A stretch of DNA of 64,000 bases from Paraspadella gotoi (Eukaryota; Chaetognatha): contig CM119270.1 of NCBI GenBank assembly GCA_051294375.1, positions 3,607,957 through 3,671,956 of the forward strand. Reading direction: 5' to 3'. The notes under the pieces are model-generated. The model had not been told where the DNA came from. It searched no databases and was given only the letters and a program-made list of their open reading frames with translations. Shown here piece by piece: positions 32,838-44,885 of the stretch (positions are counted from its first letter, which is position 1; each line of letters starts with the position of its first letter). Both the position numbers and the translations under genes were made by a program.

Positions 32838-33115
32838 GTGGCTTTTAAAAAGGTGGTGTGGAAAAGGGAGAGTGGAAAATGGAATGTGGAAAAGGGAGGG
32901 TGGAAAATGGGAGAGTGAAAAATGGGGTGTGGAAAAGGGACAGTGGAAAATAGGGTGTGGAAAAGGGATAGTGGAAATATGTAAAAGTGGCTGTGGGGTA
33001 TAAAAAGATGTGGAAAAGGTGGTGTGGAAAATTGGTTGTGGGTAATTCAGTTGTGCGATGTGGAAATGGGAGTCTTGGGTGTTGGAAAATCAGGTAGGGG
33101 GTGTGGAAAACCAGG
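32838..33115. repeat. GTGGAAAAGGG minisatellite
   Basis: Degenerate tandem GTGGAAAATGGG/GTGGAAAAGGGA words with a 14-bp half-unit and 28-bp full unit. Equivalent arrays are at about 36850-37135 and 47165-47450. Confidence 0.8.
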
Positions 33116-33847
33116 ACACAAAAGATGGCGCGGCCCGAAAAAGTAGGCGTGGCCGAAGGGAGGAAAGGAAAATCTCGGCGCAGGAATTATACGAGCGGAA
33201 GGAGGCGCTCATTAGAGTAGCGGAGGCTAAAAGGAGCTTATGGCAAAATTGCTCCTCTGGGACAACAAGAATATAGGAGCGGCGATTATGAGGAATATAA
33301 AGTCAGGGTCGGAATGAGGAAAAGGGGGCGTGGCTCCACACGTTGGACCGTGGGAAAAAAATGGCGAGGAATTGAAGACGAAAAAAAAAGTACAACCGAG
33401 AGTAAAATAATTGATTGGATCACAACGGGGATTCGTTGAATGATAAATAAAATGACATTTGGCATGTTTTGAGAATGTGATTTAATTATTGGTGTTATAA
33501 TTATTATTATCAATTTTATGATATTTACTATTAGATGAACGAATGAAGTTATAAACGTATTTTCATTTGCCAATCCAGAGGGGGAAAACTTTTTTTCATC
33601 TTCTTAAATATCTATCTATATAAAAGATTAAATGACTAAATCAATAAATAAATAAATCAATAAAATATTTATTTTAAGTTTTATTTTAAGAAAAAAGGTT
33701 TTTAAAAAAACCTTTGACGCCAAAGAGGAACGATTATGCGGACGAAAATAACGTGGACGGGGATTATAGCCGGGGATTAAAATGGGGATTGGATAAGGGG
33801 ACTGGGAGGGGATAAGGAAGAGAGAGGGGTTTAGGATAACCTACCAC

Positions 33848-33851
33848 GGAG

Positions 33852-33897
<46 letters not shown>

Positions 33898-33930
33898 GAG
33901 AGATGAGAGAGAGAGAGAGAGAGAGAGGGA
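33848..33930. repeat. (GA)n microsatellite in unit A
   Basis: Interrupted GA run. Counterparts at about 37885-37954 and 48195-48268 differ in length. Confidence 0.9.
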
Positions 33931-34449
33931 CACCGTGACTTTCGGTGCCAAGAGACGCAATACATATGCAAAGAACTCGACTCGTGTCGGCGAGAGGCGA
34001 AAAAAAAAGTCCGAAGTTGAATTCTGAGGCGGGAATTTAAAAAAGAAAAAAAAAGAAAGTTGACAAATTGACCCAACCTTTTAGCCGGTATGTGGGCGGT
34101 GGAAAATGGGAGATTGAGGTGGTTCGGGTGGTTTGGTTAAGGTGGTACGATGGGGTGAAGTGGGCGGGTGGTTTCGGAGAAAGAAGCGTGGTCGCGAAAC
34201 ATAGCGACCCGTACTCGTGGGTGGAACCAATTCTGACCGTGTCGGTGAAATCGCCATTGAATGCCTCGGACCGACTATATGCAACATAATTTGTATTGGT
34301 GGGCGTTCGGACTTGTTTAAAAACCGAGTCGTTTTGTTCATCGCCCCCGCATTGCATTGCGTTGGGTTACTTGCCCGTTTGCTTGCCCATTTTCTTTGGT
34401 GCACAAACGGACGCCCGTCGTAAAATACTCAAACGATGCGTTCGCCGTT

Positions 34450-34500
34450 CGGTCCGTCGGTCCGTCGGTCCGTCGGTCCGTCGGTCCGTCGTTCCCGTCG
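34450..34500. repeat. (GTCCGTCG)n octamer array
   Basis: Five or so GTCCGTCG units in A. The counterparts at 38481-38550 and 48811-48865 both carry an extra GTCGTCGTCCGTCCG stretch that A lacks. Confidence 0.85.
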
Positions 34501-34603
34501 GAAAAATCCGCGTCGGTCCGTCGTCTGTCGGTTCGTTAAAATAAATTCCTCGTAAAATCGAATCAATTCTTCAAAAAGCTTTTTTTTTTTCTTGTCGTTT
34601 CCA

Positions 34604-34685
<82 letters not shown>

Positions 34686-35091
34686 TCTCTCATCATTGTC
34701 TCTCATTCTATGTCGCCATTAGCAGAATCGGCAGCAAAGATCTTTCCCCTCTCTCCCATTTTAATCTCAGCAACATCAAAATTTTTATCAAATATATTTT
34801 TTTTCTTTTCACATTATTTTGAGTTATTCTTTTATCTAATGAAACTTGTACATTTATTCATAAATGTCTATTGAACTCCCGCTCTGAGAAATACTACGTA
34901 TTGTCTGCGTCTATTTTGTCAACCTACTTTTCTCCACTGCTTAAATCTCAAATGCTCAAATGCTCTTATGCTCGAATACTCATATGCTTCAATCTCCCAT
35001 TCCCCATCTTAACAATTCCTCTTCCACAGTTCCGCTCTTCACAATTCCTTTTCAACTGCTCGCCCTCGTCTCTCTCTCTCTCCCTCTCTTG

Positions 35092-37880
35092 AGGACCAGC
35101 GTCGCCGAACAGTTTGCGGCCGCGGAAGTATGCGACGCCGGTTGTGGGTCGGACGAGTGATGCCTCCACCGGCGTCTCCTCCTGCAGGCGATCGCCCGCG
35201 CTGACGGCGCCATTTCGATTAGATTTGAAGGATCTCGGTTCAAAAGAGCGGTTGCTGCTGCGATGCCGCCACGGGCTTTGGCAACGCCGGGGTGGCGACG
35301 GCGGACGGAGTGGCGAAGCTAACCCTAGCTTCCTTTCGGCAGGGACATAAGGATGCTAGATCGAAGTCCGAACAACGGCAAAGGTTCGAGAGGGCGTTGT
35401 TGAGACTCTGTTTCCATGATTTGTATTTAAGGAAATTTAAAAAATAGATTTAGCAGGTTAATTTAAAAACAGTTTTTTATAAATATTGTTGAAGAGAATT
35501 GGGTGCAGTTAATTAAATGGAGATGCTACGTAGGTTGATTAATTAATTTAATTTGTAGCTACTTTATTTATTATTTCGAAATTTCGATAAACTAATGGGT
35601 AAATAGAACGTTTGTTTTGTGATGCGAAAGCGTTAATGAAAAGCGAGCGAGTCTTTCGTCGCATTGCCTCCTCTTTTCCTCTTCCTCTCTTACCCGATTG
35701 GCTTCTCGACGTTTTGCCCTCTGACCAATGAATGCAGTTACCTTAACTTTGAGACGACTTACGATCGCTCTCTCTCTCCTCTCCTTTCTCCTCTTTCTCC
35801 GTTCCGGTCAATCCCAGGCCGGTCACTTTGCCCTAGCTTTGGCAAATGACCTTGACTGACCTTACAAATCAATATAGGTCCGAGGAGACTGAACAGCATT
35901 TTGGTGACCTCTGCGTCCGTCACGTTTTCCCTGGTCATATAGTTGACCTTTTTCGGACCAGCCTTTTCACCGTCATATTGTCCGCTTTTTTTTTACGAAA
36001 AACCTCGTCTTTTGTTTATTCGATCATAATCGTTTCTCTTGGAAAAGGTTGGCCGAATGGAACCGTAGTTTTTTACGACATTGATTTCGATCGCCATTTA
36101 TTTATTCTGTTCAATAATAATTTATGCACGATTTTATTCAAGATTTATTCGACATTTACGTCATTTGAGATATTTAGAAAAAACCTTGCTCCATGTTAAA
36201 GCCAGTTCAATGCTACGCCGACAATCGAACGCGCGACGCGCTCGAGGCCTAGAAAATAATAGACATTTTTCTAGCAGTAAAAACTCACGTTACCCGTCAC
36301 GCGGAATCCCCGTTCAAAATGTTATAATATATTTAATAATTGAATATTTTAATTTCTAATTGGTTTGTACCAAATTTCATATATTTTTTGGCTCGTTTAT
36401 CGCGACTAACATACTTGAAAGATTTTCCTCTCAAAATTAAATAAGAATAATTTATCTTTTATGAATCAATTTTTTTTGGACTTTTCACTTTTATTTCTCG
36501 TGCACGACATGACGTAAAACATGAACGTGACATGACTAAATGACATGACTACAATAACTTTCTTAGACCGTCTAGTGTCTAAATGTGTATCTATGACCCG
36601 CAATGCATAGGAATTCTCGTCTTTTATTCTTATAGTTTTAGGATTTCCCTGAAAGGCGGCGCGAGAGTCCACTTAAATTTGAGAGTTTTTCCTTCTTAAG
36701 GAGTTATGAGCATTTACATAAAGTCCGGACAGACGCGACGGAAAAGACATACCGACAGAGACACCGACGACGGAAGAGCATACCGAGACCGACCTGACAA
36801 GACGAAGTTGATGACGGGAGGTGCAACTTCCTCAAAGGTTGAGGTGGGTGGCTTTAAAAAGGTGGGATGGAAAAGGGAGGGTGGAAAATGGAGTGGAGAA
36901 AAGGGAAGGGTGGAAAATGGGAGAGTGAAAAATAGGGTTGTGGAAAAGGGACAGTGGGAAAATAGGGTGTGGAAAGGGATAGTGGAAATATGTAAAAGTT
37001 GGCTGTGGGGTATAACAAAAGTGTGGAAAAGGTGGTGTGGAAAATTGGTTGTGGGGTAATTCAGTGTGGGCGTGTTGGAAATGGGAGTCTTGGGTGTTGG
37101 AAAATCAGGTAGGGGGTGTGGAAAAACCAGGACACAAAAGATGGCGCGGCCCGAAAAAGTAGGCGTGCGCCGAAGGGAGGAAAGGAAAATCTCGGCGAGG
37201 AATTATACGAGGCGGAAGGATGGCGCTCATATAGAGTAGGGAGGCCCTAGAAAGGAGCTTACTGGCAAATTGCTCCTGGGACAACAGAATATAGGAGGGC
37301 GAATTATGAGGAATATAAAGTCAGGTCGGAAATGAGGAAAAGGGGCGTGGCTCACACGTTGGAACCGTGGAAGAAATGCGAGGAATTGAAGACGAAAAAA
37401 AAAGTACAACCGAGAGTAAATAATTGAATTGGATCCACAAGGAGATTCGTTTGAATGATAAATATAAATGACATTTGGCATGTTTTTGAGAATGTGATTT
37501 AAATTAATTGGTGTTATAATTATTATTATCAATTTTATGATATTTACTATGTAATGAACGAATGAAGTTATAAACGTATTTTCATTTGGCCAAATCCAGA
37601 GGGGGATAAACTTTTTTTCATCTTTCTTAAATATCGATCTATAAATAAGATTAAATGACTAAATCAATAATATAAATAAATAATAAAATATTATTTTTAA
37701 GTTTTATTTTAAGAAAAAGGTTTTTAAAAAAAACCTTTGACGCCAAGAGGAATCGATTATGCGGACGGAAAAATAAACGTGGACGGGGATTAATAGCCGG
37801 GGATTAAAATGGGATTGGATAAGGGGACTGGGAGGGGATAAGGAAGAGAGAGGGGTTTAGGATATAACCTACCACGGAGA

Positions 37881-37957
<77 letters not shown>

Positions 37958-38649
37958 CACCGTGACTTTCGGTGCCAAGAGACGCAATACATATGCAAAG
38001 AACTCGACTCGTGTCGGCGAGAGGCGAAAAAAAAAGTCCGAAGGTTGAATTCTGCGGCGGGAATTTAAAAAAAGAAAAAAAAAAAAAGAAAGTTGACAAT
38101 TGACCCAACCTTTTAGCGGTATGTGGGCGGTGGAAAATGTGGGAGATTGAGGTGGTTCGGGTGGTTTGGGTAAGGTGGTACGTGGGGTTAAGTGGGCGGG
38201 TGGTTTCGGAGAAAAGAGGCGTGTCGGCGAACATAGCGACCCGTACTCGTGGGTGGAACCATCTTGACCGTGTCGGTGGAATCGCCATTGAATGCCTCGG
38301 ACCGACTATATGCAACATAATTTTGTATTGGTGGGCGTTCGGACTTGTTTAAAAACCGAGTCGTTTTGTTCTACGCCCCGCATTGCATTGCGTTGGGTTA
38401 CTTGCCCGTTTGCTTGCCCATTTTCTTTGGTGCACAAACGGACGCCCGTCGTAAAATACTCAAACGATGCGTTCGCCGTTCGGTCCGTCGGTCCAGTCGG
38501 TCGTCGTCCGTCCGGTCCGTCGGTCCGTCGGTCCGTCGGTTCCCGTCGGTCCGCGTCGGTCTCGGTCTCGGTTCGTTAAAATAAATTCCTCGTAAAATCG
38601 AATCAATTCTTCAAAAAGCTTTTTTTTTTTCTTGTCGTTTCCATTTATC

Positions 38650-38681
<32 letters not shown>

Positions 38682-40440
38682 CTCTCTCTCTCTCTCTTCT
38701 CTCTCTCTTCTCTCATCTCTCTCTCTCTCTCTCTCATCATTGTTCTCTCATTCTATGTCGCCATTAGCAGAATCGGCAGCAAAGATCTTTCCCCTCTCTC
38801 CCATTTTAATCTCAGCAACATCAAAATTTTTTCAAATATATTTTTTTTCTTTTCACATTATTTTGAGTTATTCTTTTTCTAATGAAAATTTGTACATTTA
38901 TTCATAAATGTCTATTGAACTCCGCGCTCTGAGAAATACTAAACGTATTGTCCTGCGTCTATTTTGTCAACCTTACTTTTTCCTCCACTGCTTTAAATCT
39001 TAAATGCTCAATCATGCTGCTTTATGCTCGAATACTCATATGCTTCATCTCCCATCTCCCATCTTAAAACAATATCCTCTTCTCACAGTTCCGCTCTTCA
39101 CAAATTCCTTTTCAACTGCTCCCTCGTCTCTCTCTCTCTCTCCCTCTCATCTCTCTCTCTTCTCCCCGATGCTCCTCTCTCGCTCTACGGATCTCTCCTT
39201 CCTCTTCGTCCCTCTCTCGTCCAACCTCGTTCTCTCTCTCTCACCTCTCCTCGTGTACCGCCCTCGTCTCTCTCTCTCTCTTCTCTCTCCTCTCTCCTCA
39301 CGCCCCGTCCCCCTATCAATCTCTCTTCCCCGNNNNNNNNNNNNNNNNNNNNNNNNNCCCGCCTCCAAATCTCGGCTTCAAGCAAACAGAACGAGCCTCC
39401 CCGTTTCGCATCAACTTCAAAGATGTAAATTTGTTTTCACGAAAAGTGAAAAATTCACGAAACAGCCTTTGTAGCTCGTGATTTATTCCCTGGTCGGACT
39501 ACTGGTAAATCACTATCACTCGCCATGATTTACTAATGCTTCAACAACCACTCAATTATTTTAGTTTCAATTTTGCAAAAACCGACCCCAAAATTAGGTA
39601 ACAATAAATCTGAACTTAATGTACCTTTTTCCCCTCCAGCCAACAGATTTCGTGTTTATCTCCTAAGAAGCAAACGACGTCACCGAATTAAGAAACCGTA
39701 AGTTTGCCAAAAGTTAAGCTGGTTTATCCGAGGCGTGGGCGAAGCGCAGTTTTCTTGAAAAAGCCACCGCCTATGATATTGTATTCTTAAATGGCCATAT
39801 ATGGAGGTTTAAAAAAAAACATATATTCGCTGCGGATTTCTACGTGTTAAGTTTAACTTCGTATTAAAAAATAGTTCTCTGTTAATTGATACATTGCAAC
39901 AGGAACTAAAACTTTGCATTAGCAAAGGTCTTGCAGTAATACAGAGTACTTTGAAGCAGCCTTTGCCGCGCTAACAAAGTCTTTTCAAAGGCTTCAACAG
40001 CGAGAAGCGAGTCTCCCAATTAGTCCTCGCAGCGGGCGGGCTCCAAAAGCGATTCTGCATCGACTCTTATTCCTGCGCCGTTGATGAAGATAAATGCAGT
40101 GAAAACGTCGTACGACGTGAGAAGATTTGCATGAGACTTTTACAGTCTTGGAAAAGAGAGAGAGAGAGAGAGAGCGAGAGAGGGAGAGAGAGAGAGAGAG
40201 ATCGGGATCGAGTGAAAAATGGCCTTGGCGCCAAACGCCCGCTTCTCTCTCTAGGTTTTTTTTTCCCCGCGCCCACTTCCGAGGGAAAGATGGGGCGAAA
40301 CGACGACGACGACGACGACTAAGACGACGATGATAATGGCGTCGATAACGATGACGACTATCGCCTTGATGAAGACAAAGAAAGAAGAGGTTGACTCTTA
40401 AAATAAACGAATAGACAGGAGAGCGTCCACCTCACCAATA
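35092..40440. repeat. Large duplicated unit, copy B
   Basis: Begins abruptly inside the ORF region (matching A from about 31164) and runs past the end of A to match C as far as 50827. Relative to A it has many single-base insertions and deletions spread evenly through coding and non-coding parts. A 25-N gap sits at 39333-39357. After 40440 the sequence becomes single-copy again. Confidence 0.85.
35095..35418 (-). pseudogene. Truncated, frameshifted copy of the 227-aa ORF
   Basis: Corresponds to the N-terminal half of the ORF in unit A; the start codon complement is at 35416-35418. Several one-base changes disrupt the frame, for example in the codons for PLEPLPLLDFD and PVPKRAR. The C-terminal half is absent because unit B starts here. 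The breaks may be sequencing errors rather than true mutations. Confidence 0.6.
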
Positions 40441-41984
40441 ATGATAACAACAACAATAACAAACATGCAAAAATCAGCAATAAACATCGTATCTATAGCA
40501 TTGAAATCCACCTTTTTGTGGTTTTTATTTGGCGCCACTTTTTTCGGCCTTCTCTTTTACGCCTGCGACGCCGTAGAAAGACTGAACGACGATGACGATG
40601 ACGACGAACGAAGAAGACGACGATGACGACAACAGCGCCGCATCGGACCCAGGCGATGGTGCCGACTTTCGTAATTGCGTGCCTTTTTTGTTAAAAACGT
40701 TAATAACCTGTTGTACACAACTCCCATTTGTGATTTTTCCCCGTCTTAATTGCCTTTGGTTTCGCTCTTGCATTTCTCCTTGTTCTGTTTTTCTCTCCTC
40801 TCTCTCTCTCCTCTCTCTCTCTCCTCTCTCTTTCTCGTCAGCTTGCGAATGAGTTTATAGATTTGAACAGAATTAATAAAAAATCGGTCAATAAAAAAAT
40901 GGAGAAAAAGAAAAGAAAAACTAAAATAAAATTAAAAGGAATTTAAGGATCGAGATTTCGTCTTTGTCTTCTTCCTCCCTTGGTTTTTTTTTTTTCCGAA
41001 ATTTTTCCCTTTTTTTTTTTTTTGTGGGTCAAAGTCATTATCATCGGAGCGAGAATTTTTTTTGAACTTCCGGCCTCAATTTCAAAAAGGGCGGTTCGAG
41101 CGCTCACTCACATCATTCATATCATTCTTTTCATTCATTGTTTTGCATTCGAATCATTCACTTTCTTTCCCTCCTCTCCCGAGCGTTGACAGAGTCTATA
41201 TATCTAATCTTTGTTCGTCTTCACTCAAAGATAACTCAAAACAAGAACTGATTTGTTTTCCGGAAAGGGTTATAATTTTTAGGAAGAAAGGGAAGTAGAA
41301 AGGGAGAATATCAAATGGACGTCAGTAGAATGAACACATTTCTCCCTTCTTTTTATATGTTTATTGTCTTATAAATTATTTTAACGAGAATATTTGCGAT
41401 ATATAAGTAAACCCATACACAGAACGCGATCATACAAAACGCGCGCATAGTTCGAAGCTGTAATGTGAAATAGCGGCGAAATAACTTACGTAGTAGAGTC
41501 AAAAATTTGATCTCAAAAGAGCATAACTATTACAAAGATTTACATATCCAATTCCCGAAGAGTAAGAAATTTGTACGCAACGTTTAACTTTTTCCACGTT
41601 TTGTCGACGTTGTTCACATGCTGCAAATATGATTTAACATTTTTTCCATATTTTTCAATACCTTTTTTTTTTCTTATTTTTTTCTCCAAAGTTCTTTTCT
41701 CCAAATTTAGTGGATTTATATTGAAAGTTTATATCAAAAAGTTCAATTTACAAATTGTATAAAAGTGTTGAATATAGATAAACACGCAATTGTAATCTTT
41801 TGAAATTTAAAAAAGTTTTCGCCAATCCATAAACCTCCGTTCGTCAAGTTTCGGCCTAAACTTAAAAGAGAAATAAAATCCGATTTCGCCCATAAAAGGA
41901 ATTCCCTACTTTCGTTAAGTGTGTGCGAACGAATTAAAAGATTAAACATTAAACAAGAAATAATAATGAATCCAGTTTTTTATC
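40441..41984. other. Single-copy DNA between units B and C
   Basis: Contains GAC triplet runs (40301-40333 just before, and about 40588-40635), a CT tract at about 40796-40838, T runs near 40985 and 41010, and AT-rich DNA. No gene is recognised. Confidence 0.6.
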
Positions 41985-42018
41985 GAGGGCCAGGACAGGC
42001 TTCGCCTGGTCCCTGGCT
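41985..42018. repeat. Hairpin with TTC loop beside the GTC tract
   Basis: GGCCAGGACAGGC and GCCTGGTCCCTGGC pair over about 12 bp with two single-base bulges around a three-base TTC loop. It could be a terminal hairpin of a mobile element or a cruciform. No other element features were recognised. Confidence 0.6.
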
Positions 42019-42045
42019 CTATATATGTTTTAGGCATTGCTTTCT

Positions 42046-42080
42046 CGTCGTCCGTCGCGTCGTCGTCCGTCGTCGTCGTA

Positions 42081-42117
<37 letters not shown>

Positions 42118-42133
42118 CGTCGTCGTGACGTCG

Positions 42134-42177
<44 letters not shown>

Positions 42178-42226
42178 CGTCGTCGTCGTCGTCCGTCGTC
42201 GTTCGTCGTCGTCGTCGTCGTCGTCT

Positions 42227-42291
<65 letters not shown>

Positions 42292-42385
42292 TCGTCGTCG
42301 TCAGTCGATCGTCGTCGTCGTACGTCGTCCCCGTCGTCGTCGTCGTCGTCGTCGTCCGTCGTCGTCGTCATCGTCATCGTGGACT
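42046..42385. repeat. Long (GTC)n array, about 340 bp
   Basis: Almost pure GTC triplets with occasional CGTC, TCA or single-base interruptions that shift the phase. The frames of 115-179 codons on both strands (Val/Ser/Arg or Thr/Asp/Arg) are artefacts. Confidence 0.95.
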
Positions 42386-42931
42386 GTTTCGTTTTACTAT
42401 AAAAAGTACTGCACGCTTTATATAGGTTTGGTCTGTGACCTATACCGTTTTTTTAAATAAAAATTCATTACATAAATTATGATAAGAGTTTTACAAAAGT
42501 GTGCAATCATAGTAAGTTAAAAATTTAAGTATATGGCTTCTCAATTTAAAAATAGCTTTGATATTTTCTCATTACATTTGGATTTTAGAGTATTTTTTGT
42601 TTTGAATTTCCCACTTCATTATGATTTACTGCAATATGCAAATGAAGATATAGTCCATTATATTATCCAAATTAGTAATACTACGAAAATGCTTTAATTC
42701 TAATTTAACATATTGCAGTATAATAATATTGAACGAATGAGAATTCAAAAATTTTTTTTAATTTCTAAATAAAACATAGGGACTCAAAGGATTTTTTTTA
42801 TGAGAAGGTATATCTTATTTTAATACAAATAACAAATAAAAATCCTTTTACAAGCTGCGAATTGGAAAAAAATTGAAAAATTTCCATTGTTAAACCATTG
42901 TAACATTTTTTTGCCTTTCTTTATATAAATT
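42386..42931. other. Gene-free AT-rich DNA
   Basis: No coding or RNA signal is seen. Confidence 0.55.
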
Positions 42932-43176
42932 AAAAAACGAGTCAGTCTCTCTTCTGTCTTCTTTGTGTGCGTCAAGTCTCTCTTGTCGAATCTCTTGCGT
43001 GATCGTGTTGTTTTTTGGAAAAAAATTCTGAGTTATTTTTTTCTTTGCTAAAAAACGATAATATATTTAATCAGAGCGCTGCCTTTTTTTTTTCCTTTTG
43101 AAAATCCCCCCCGTTTTAAAAAAAAAAACGAGTTCAGGCTCTCTCTCTGATCTCTGCCCTCACGTTCCCTCCGTCT

Positions 43177-43213
<37 letters not shown>

Positions 43214-44570
43214 TTTTCTTTCCTATATTACGCGCCCATTTATCCGCGCCTTTTTTCTCAATAAACCTTGCCCTTTTCTTGATTCGTAAAAATGATTTCA
43301 GGGTCTCTCTCAGTCTCCTCTCAGTCTCTCTTCAGTCTCTTCTCCTGTAGCCGGATCTCACTGCGTGAATCGTTCATACTTTTTGAAAAAGTCTGATCTT
43401 TCTAAAAAAATTTTTTTTTAATCAGGCGCAGCACCTTTTTCCTAATCGTATAAAAAAACGAGTGTCAGGCTCTCCCTCTCTCTCCTCATCTCTCTCTCAT
43501 CTGTGGTCAATCGATCTCTCTCTCTCTCTCTGCTATGCTGGTCTTCTATCCCTTCTCTCTCGTCGTCTCTCCTCTGTCTCTCCTCGTCTCTTTACGGTCT
43601 CTTGCGTGATCGTTGTTTTCATTTAATTTTTTTGTTCCTTCTAAAACTTTTATTATCTGCCATTTATATGGCGCTTTTTTTCTTCAATACAAAATCCCAA
43701 ATTTTTACATGCCGAGATTTTTGTAGAATACATTCTAAAAAAAGTGTAAAAATATGTTATACATGACATTGTCACATGTGCATTCAGAGCTAATGAGACG
43801 AGGTAAGGCGATACCTTTGCCTATATATCCCGCATTGGCGCGCAATAATGTATCATGTATGTATCATGTAGCATGTATCAATGTCTCAGTCCTGGTTTTC
43901 TTCCTAAAAAAAGAAACAATCTAAAATTTCATTGAAGATTAAAGAATTTTATTAAATGAGGAAATAAAAATTTTTTTGATAAGTAAAAAAAATATTTGGA
44001 AAGTCAAAAATATCATATTCGTTACTGACGTATTTTCAACTATATATTTTGTTTAATAGGGATTATAAATTTTTGACTTTTTTATTATTGAAAATAGTTT
44101 AGCTTTATCGCTACAAGTTTTCTTTCATACAATCAAAATATCAAGTCATCTTCATTTTCAATAATATGGCAAATAGTTTAAGGTTTTTCAAACTCAATTT
44201 TGAACTAGATGAACAAAGTTATCAGTCGCTTTATGCTTAATCACACACTAACAAAACAATTTTATTTCCTATCAGTTCTAAATATTTGTTTGCAACTCGT
44301 CGTCTCTGTCTCACTCTCTCTCGTGTCTCTACTCTCTCCTGTGTGGTCTTTTCTCTCTCTGTGTGTCTCTGGTCTCTCCTCATCTCCTGTGTCTGTCTCT
44401 CTCTGTATGATCTCTTGCGTGATCACGTTTCGTTTTTTGAAAAATTCTGATTATTTTTTTTCCTTCGAAAAAACCTTTTATTATCGGCCATTTAGTTCCG
44501 GGCGCTTTTTTTCAATACAAAATCCGCAAATTTATATCTGAGATTTTCGTGATTTTTTGAGAAAAATGTG
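42932..44570. repeat. Family of about 200-330 bp units, four copies
   Basis: Copies at about 42932-43118, 43119-43447, 43448-43750 and 44295-44570. The common order is AAAAACGAGT(G)TCAGGCTCTC, a CT microsatellite, TCTTGCGTGATCGTTGTTTT, TTGAAAAATTCTGA, CCTTTTATTATCGGCCATTT, GGCGCTTTTTTTCAATACAA and AAATCC. The first three are tandem. The fourth is separated by about 550 bp of AT-rich DNA. A (TGTATCATG)n-like stretch lies at 43848-43885. No coding capacity is seen. Confidence 0.75.
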
Positions 44571-44639
44571 TAGAATATTAACTTACTTGACCTGGATTTC
44601 GTGGCCATTGCAGGGCAATGAGTAAAGCAATGTCAAGGA

Positions 44640-44770
44640 ACATGACCTAAAACGCGTTTTGATTGGCAACTGGAAACGTTACAGTGTATAAAAGGATCAA
44701 CTGAACCGAGTCACGCGTGGGGACGGCAGCCGCCGCCGTTGCGATGAACGGAATAAACCGATATAATTGG
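44640..44770 (+). promoter_or_regulatory. LTR-like segment: TATA box and AATAAA in close order
   Basis: GTGTATAAAAGGATCAACTG (TATAAAAG near 44685) is followed by a GC-rich stretch and, about 60 bp later, by GGAATAAACC. A TATA box so close to a polyadenylation signal is typical of a retrotransposon LTR. Terminal TG...CA and target-site duplications were not established, so this is tentative. Confidence 0.3.
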
Positions 44771-44885
44771 GGAGCGAAATTCGGTCTTTTTTTTCTCTTT
44801 TTATTTCTCTCAATCTCCATCTCTCTCTCTCTCATCTTTCTCTCTCCTCTCTCATCTCTCTCCATCTGATTAGCTCCGCGCTTAC

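Larger units (their letters stand above)
30690..35091. repeat. Large duplicated unit, copy A
   Basis: Aligns throughout with C (from 44886) and, from about 31164 onwards, with B (35092 onwards). A carries the intact minus-strand ORF and has fewer homopolymer anomalies than B or C. It is the best available version of the unit. It stops at a CT tract (about 35060-35091), where the sequence jumps directly into B. Confidence 0.85.

Noticed and set aside
41921-42460. 179-codon frame rich in Val, Ser and Arg
   Set aside because: It is a translation of a GTC trinucleotide array; the frame changes at every interruption.
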